Shown here in pieces: positions 29,989 through 32,108 of a stretch of 32,108 bases of DNA. Within the stretch, counting starts at the first letter, position 1, and every line of letters begins with the position of its first letter. The DNA is from a virus. The notes below the pieces were generated by a model, which did no database searches, had not been told where the DNA came from, and was given only the letters and a program-made list of their open reading frames with translations. The stretch covers positions 1 through 32,108 of IMG/VR virus record IMGVR_UViG_3300025141_000450; one strand, given 5' to 3'. The translations under genes and the position numbers were made by a program.

Positions 29989-30483
29989 ATGGCTGTTCCA
30001 GCGCAAATGCAGCAGTATCAATATCAGCACGAACAGGCGACTCGCAGACCTGAGACTGATAAAATGAATCAGGTGCAAACGATTATGAGCCGCTATGGGA
30101 CACCACAAAACCCACTAAGCCCTGGCGGGAAGCAATCAGCTATTCCTACCTATGCACAAAACACAGGGGCAGTAGCTCCAATGGGTGGCGGGTACGCCCC
30201 AGCTTCAGCAGGCTCTGCTTGGTCTGATGTGGCTCGTTTACAGCAATATGATAAGCAGTCGGCATTGAGGGGCCAGGAGTGGATGGGCGGCAACACCCCA
30301 GTAACCCCAGAAGGGTTTGGCTCTACATGGTCTCCATACGACCCCATGAAACAAAGGTCATATAGAATACAACAAGCTGTAGGCGCTGGGCCGGTTGGTG
30401 GACCTAGAAAGACATGGCATCCAGACTGGGAAAGAATGTCCTGGCTAGACAGGCTCAAATACTACCAAAACCTTGGCTATTAG
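29989..30483 (+). CDS. Gln/Gly/Pro-rich virion-type protein, unknown
   Basis: A 164-residue protein of low complexity: QMQQYQYQHEQ at the start, Gly/Ala/Pro-rich middle (GGGYAPASAGSAW), and a final basic aromatic stretch (RKTWHPDWERMSWLDRLKYYQN). It looks disordered. Position between TerL and portal suggests a minor head or internal virion protein. Confidence 0.65.
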   Translation: MAVPAQMQQYQYQHEQATRRPETDKMNQVQTIMSRYGTPQNPLSPGGKQSAIPTYAQNTGAVAPMGGGYAPASAGSAWSDVARLQQYDKQSALRGQEWMGGNTPVTPEGFGSTWSPYDPMKQRSYRIQQAVGAGPVGGPRKTWHPDWERMSWLDRLKYYQNLGY

Positions 30484-30496
30484 TGAGGCTTAAGTA

Positions 30497-30895
30497 ATGG
30501 CAACTACAGAGTTTTATTCTCCTATTCGATATAGAGAAGAGGAAGCTTCACACACCACAGAAAACCTGCTTACATCAGGCTTTGGTAGCATTGGTGGCGC
30601 TATCGCAACAACGGCTACATTGGCTCTTGGTCCTGCCGGTTGGGCGGGTGTAACTGGTGGCGCGGTCTTGGCTGGAGCTATTGGTGGCGCGATACCTGGG
30701 CTTATGAAAGAAGCTTACCATCAAGTAGAGCCACCTATGTATCAACAACAATACCAAAGCCAGATTGGTAGAGTGGACCGACGCGATATGGGTCCTTCAT
30801 CTCCTATGCAGGGTATAGCCCAGTATGCTGAACCAGCACCCTCAGGAGACTCTTGGACACCTGGATTTATGACTCAGATGGGACGTTATGTCTAA
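30497..30895 (+). CDS. Glycine-zipper hydrophobic protein, possible virion component
   Basis: A 132-residue protein. Residues 27-72 form two hydrophobic Gly/Ala-rich helices (GFGSIGGAIATTATLALGP, GVTGGAVLAGAIGGAIPGLM) of the glycine-zipper kind, flanked by polar Gln/Pro-rich ends. Such proteins can insert into membranes during DNA entry. It ends inside the portal start (8-nt overlap). Role inferred. Confidence 0.65.
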   Translation: MATTEFYSPIRYREEEASHTTENLLTSGFGSIGGAIATTATLALGPAGWAGVTGGAVLAGAIGGAIPGLMKEAYHQVEPPMYQQQYQSQIGRVDRRDMGPSSPMQGIAQYAEPAPSGDSWTPGFMTQMGRYV

Positions 30896-32108
30896 ACCAG
30901 ATAAAGATGATATAGCTTCGGTATCTATTATCAAAGCTATAGAAGAGAAGCTCGAGCGGGTCTACAACGAAAAGACTGAGCGCATTGAAGAGGCTCAAAC
31001 CATCTTGCTTGCCCAAGAAGGACTCTACGTTAGAGCAGCATTAGATATTGTTCGTGGAACCGGGCCTGGGCGCGAAGAGGGTATGCCCAAATGGTACAAA
31101 GACCGCGCAGTTGTAAATGTATTGGGCGTTCTTGCCCAGACTGCTGCATCGGTAATGACATCTAACTCACCTACATGGATTGTAGACCCAGTAGGAGATG
31201 ATGCACATAAATACCAAGCAGCACGCGGTGTCGATAAACTGCTTCAGTATTTCTACAAAGCTAACCGAATGGAGACCCTTTTAGACGATGTTGCTCTAAG
31301 GTGCGTACTCTTTGGTAAAGCAGGCGTGTACGTTGACTGGGACTCCATGGTGAAGTCAGGTCAACTAGATGACTCTACCATCGGAAGAGAAGGGTGGTTC
31401 GTTCTAAAGCCGGTAGACCTGTTCAGCGTACACTGGGAGCCCGGTGTCGGGGGTATCGAGAATGCACATTGGTGTATTTACGAAACCACCATGAATATCA
31501 ACGAAGCTAGGCTGTATTGGGATGACCCAAACATTTCCGAAGAAAGCACAAGTGAGGAGCTGGTTAAGGGTACAACTAAAAGACACCTTAACCTGGTACA
31601 AAGCACAGACAAGCAGTCTACAGATGAGCAGGAAACAGATAGAATCCGTGTGGTCAGGTACTTTGAGAAGCCTGGTTACGAGTATCCCAACGGTTTAGAG
31701 GTTGTTGTCGCTGGAGACACCGTTGTTGAGGTCAACAATGAGCTGCTTTTGGGCGAGTTCCCCATCTATATGATGAGCTGGCGTCCAAAGCCATACAGAG
31801 ACTACGGCCAGGGGTTGGGCGGTGACCTACTCAGGCTGCAAGAAGACTTGGCACGCACAGTTGATGCTCTTCGAGCTAGACGCGACCAGGAAATCCGCCC
31901 ACCCTGGCTTGTTCCCAAGGGTACGCTTACCCGAAATGGCCTTTCCACTAAGCCTGGTGCGATAAACGAGTTCAATCCACGGCTTGGTACTCCTCAACCC
32001 ATGCAAATGACACCTCTTGGTTCTGCTACTGGTCGAATGATGGACCAGGAAATGATGCTTATGGAGTATGTTGCGGGTCTTAATGAGGCTTCAATGGGAC
32101 AGGCTCCA
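30888..32108 (+). CDS. Portal protein, 3' truncated by window edge
   Basis: 407 codons from ATG at 30888 remain open to the end of the window. Portal-like features: N-terminal helix (EKLERVYNEKTERIEEA), DRAVVNVLGVLAQTAASVMTSNSPTWIV clip/wing segment, LRCVLFGKAGVYVDWDS, FVLKPVDLFSVHWEPG, and FPIYMMSWRPKPYRDYGQGLGGDLLRLQEDLARTVDALR, the typical helix before the crown. Place directly after TerL genes fits. The gene would form the dodecameric vertex through which DNA is packed. Confidence 0.85.
   Translation, partial: MSKPDKDDIASVSIIKAIEEKLERVYNEKTERIEEAQTILLAQEGLYVRAALDIVRGTGPGREEGMPKWYKDRAVVNVLGVLAQTAASVMTSNSPTWIVDPVGDDAHKYQAARGVDKLLQYFYKANRMETLLDDVALRCVLFGKAGVYVDWDSMVKSGQLDDSTIGREGWFVLKPVDLFSVHWEPGVGGIENAHWCIYETTMNINEARLYWDDPNISEESTSEELVKGTTKRHLNLVQSTDKQSTDEQETDRIRVVRYFEKPGYEYPNGLEVVVAGDTVVEVNNELLLGEFPIYMMSWRPKPYRDYGQGLGGDLLRLQEDLARTVDALRARRDQEIRPPWLVPKGTLTRNGLSTKPGAINEFNPRLGTPQPMQMTPLGSATGRMMDQEMMLMEYVAGLNEASMGQAP

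Noticed and set aside
1-32108. tRNA, rRNA, integrase or IS element
   Set aside because: None could be recognised on either strand.

Overview
The window is part of the genome of a tailed double-stranded DNA phage (Caudoviricetes). It holds a large terminase, a portal-like protein cut off at the right edge, a giant virion protein cut off at the left edge, a lysis cassette, a T7 gp4-like primase-helicase, a RAD52/YqaJ recombination module and many small early genes with overlapping stops and starts. Strong GGAGG Shine-Dalgarno sites point to an ordinary bacterial host. I see nothing that names the host, no integrase, no tRNA and no rRNA. No DNA polymerase lies in the window.

Layout. (1) 1-10636, plus strand, late genes: the giant internal/ejection-type protein, three small or tail-type structural proteins, an M15 peptidase endolysin and four overlapping membrane or coiled-coil lysis genes. 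A lytic transglycosylase (10515-11030) lies on the opposite strand and overlaps the last of these tail to tail. (2) 11131-13843, minus strand: DUF669-like ssDNA-binding protein, RAD52 annealing protein, a small ribbon-helix-helix-like protein and a YqaJ-like exonuclease. (3) 13899-16142, plus strand: a small unknown protein, the primase-helicase and a small protein. The boundary with block 2 carries two overlapping face-to-face sigma70-like promoters. (4) 16239-24906, minus strand: about twenty mostly small early proteins, several with paired cysteines, including a DUF932-like protein and a two-cysteine-cluster DUF7227-like protein. (5) 24907-25451: a 545-bp divergent control region with iterons, palindromes and promoters on both sides, a good candidate for origin and switch. 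(6) 25452-32108, plus strand: winged-helix replication initiator, a zinc-containing helper protein, Holliday-junction-resolvase-like nuclease, basic protein, possible small terminase, TerL, three small proteins and the portal.

The least explained signal is in block 4. Six intergenic hairpins (17311, 19409, 20617, 21915, 22227, 23783) share an 11-nt core, while their stems differ in sequence but stay complementary. A seventh, stronger copy (13975-14028) sits beside the divergent promoters inside a short ORF. Read on the minus strand, the core folds as stem, tandem G.A pairs, 2 bp and a triloop. None is followed by a U-tract, so they are not ordinary terminators. Several of the downstream genes also share a leader of the form AACCCAAATGGAGGAAC just before the start codon. 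Together these look like a phage-encoded post-transcriptional or DNA-structure-based control system for the early operon.
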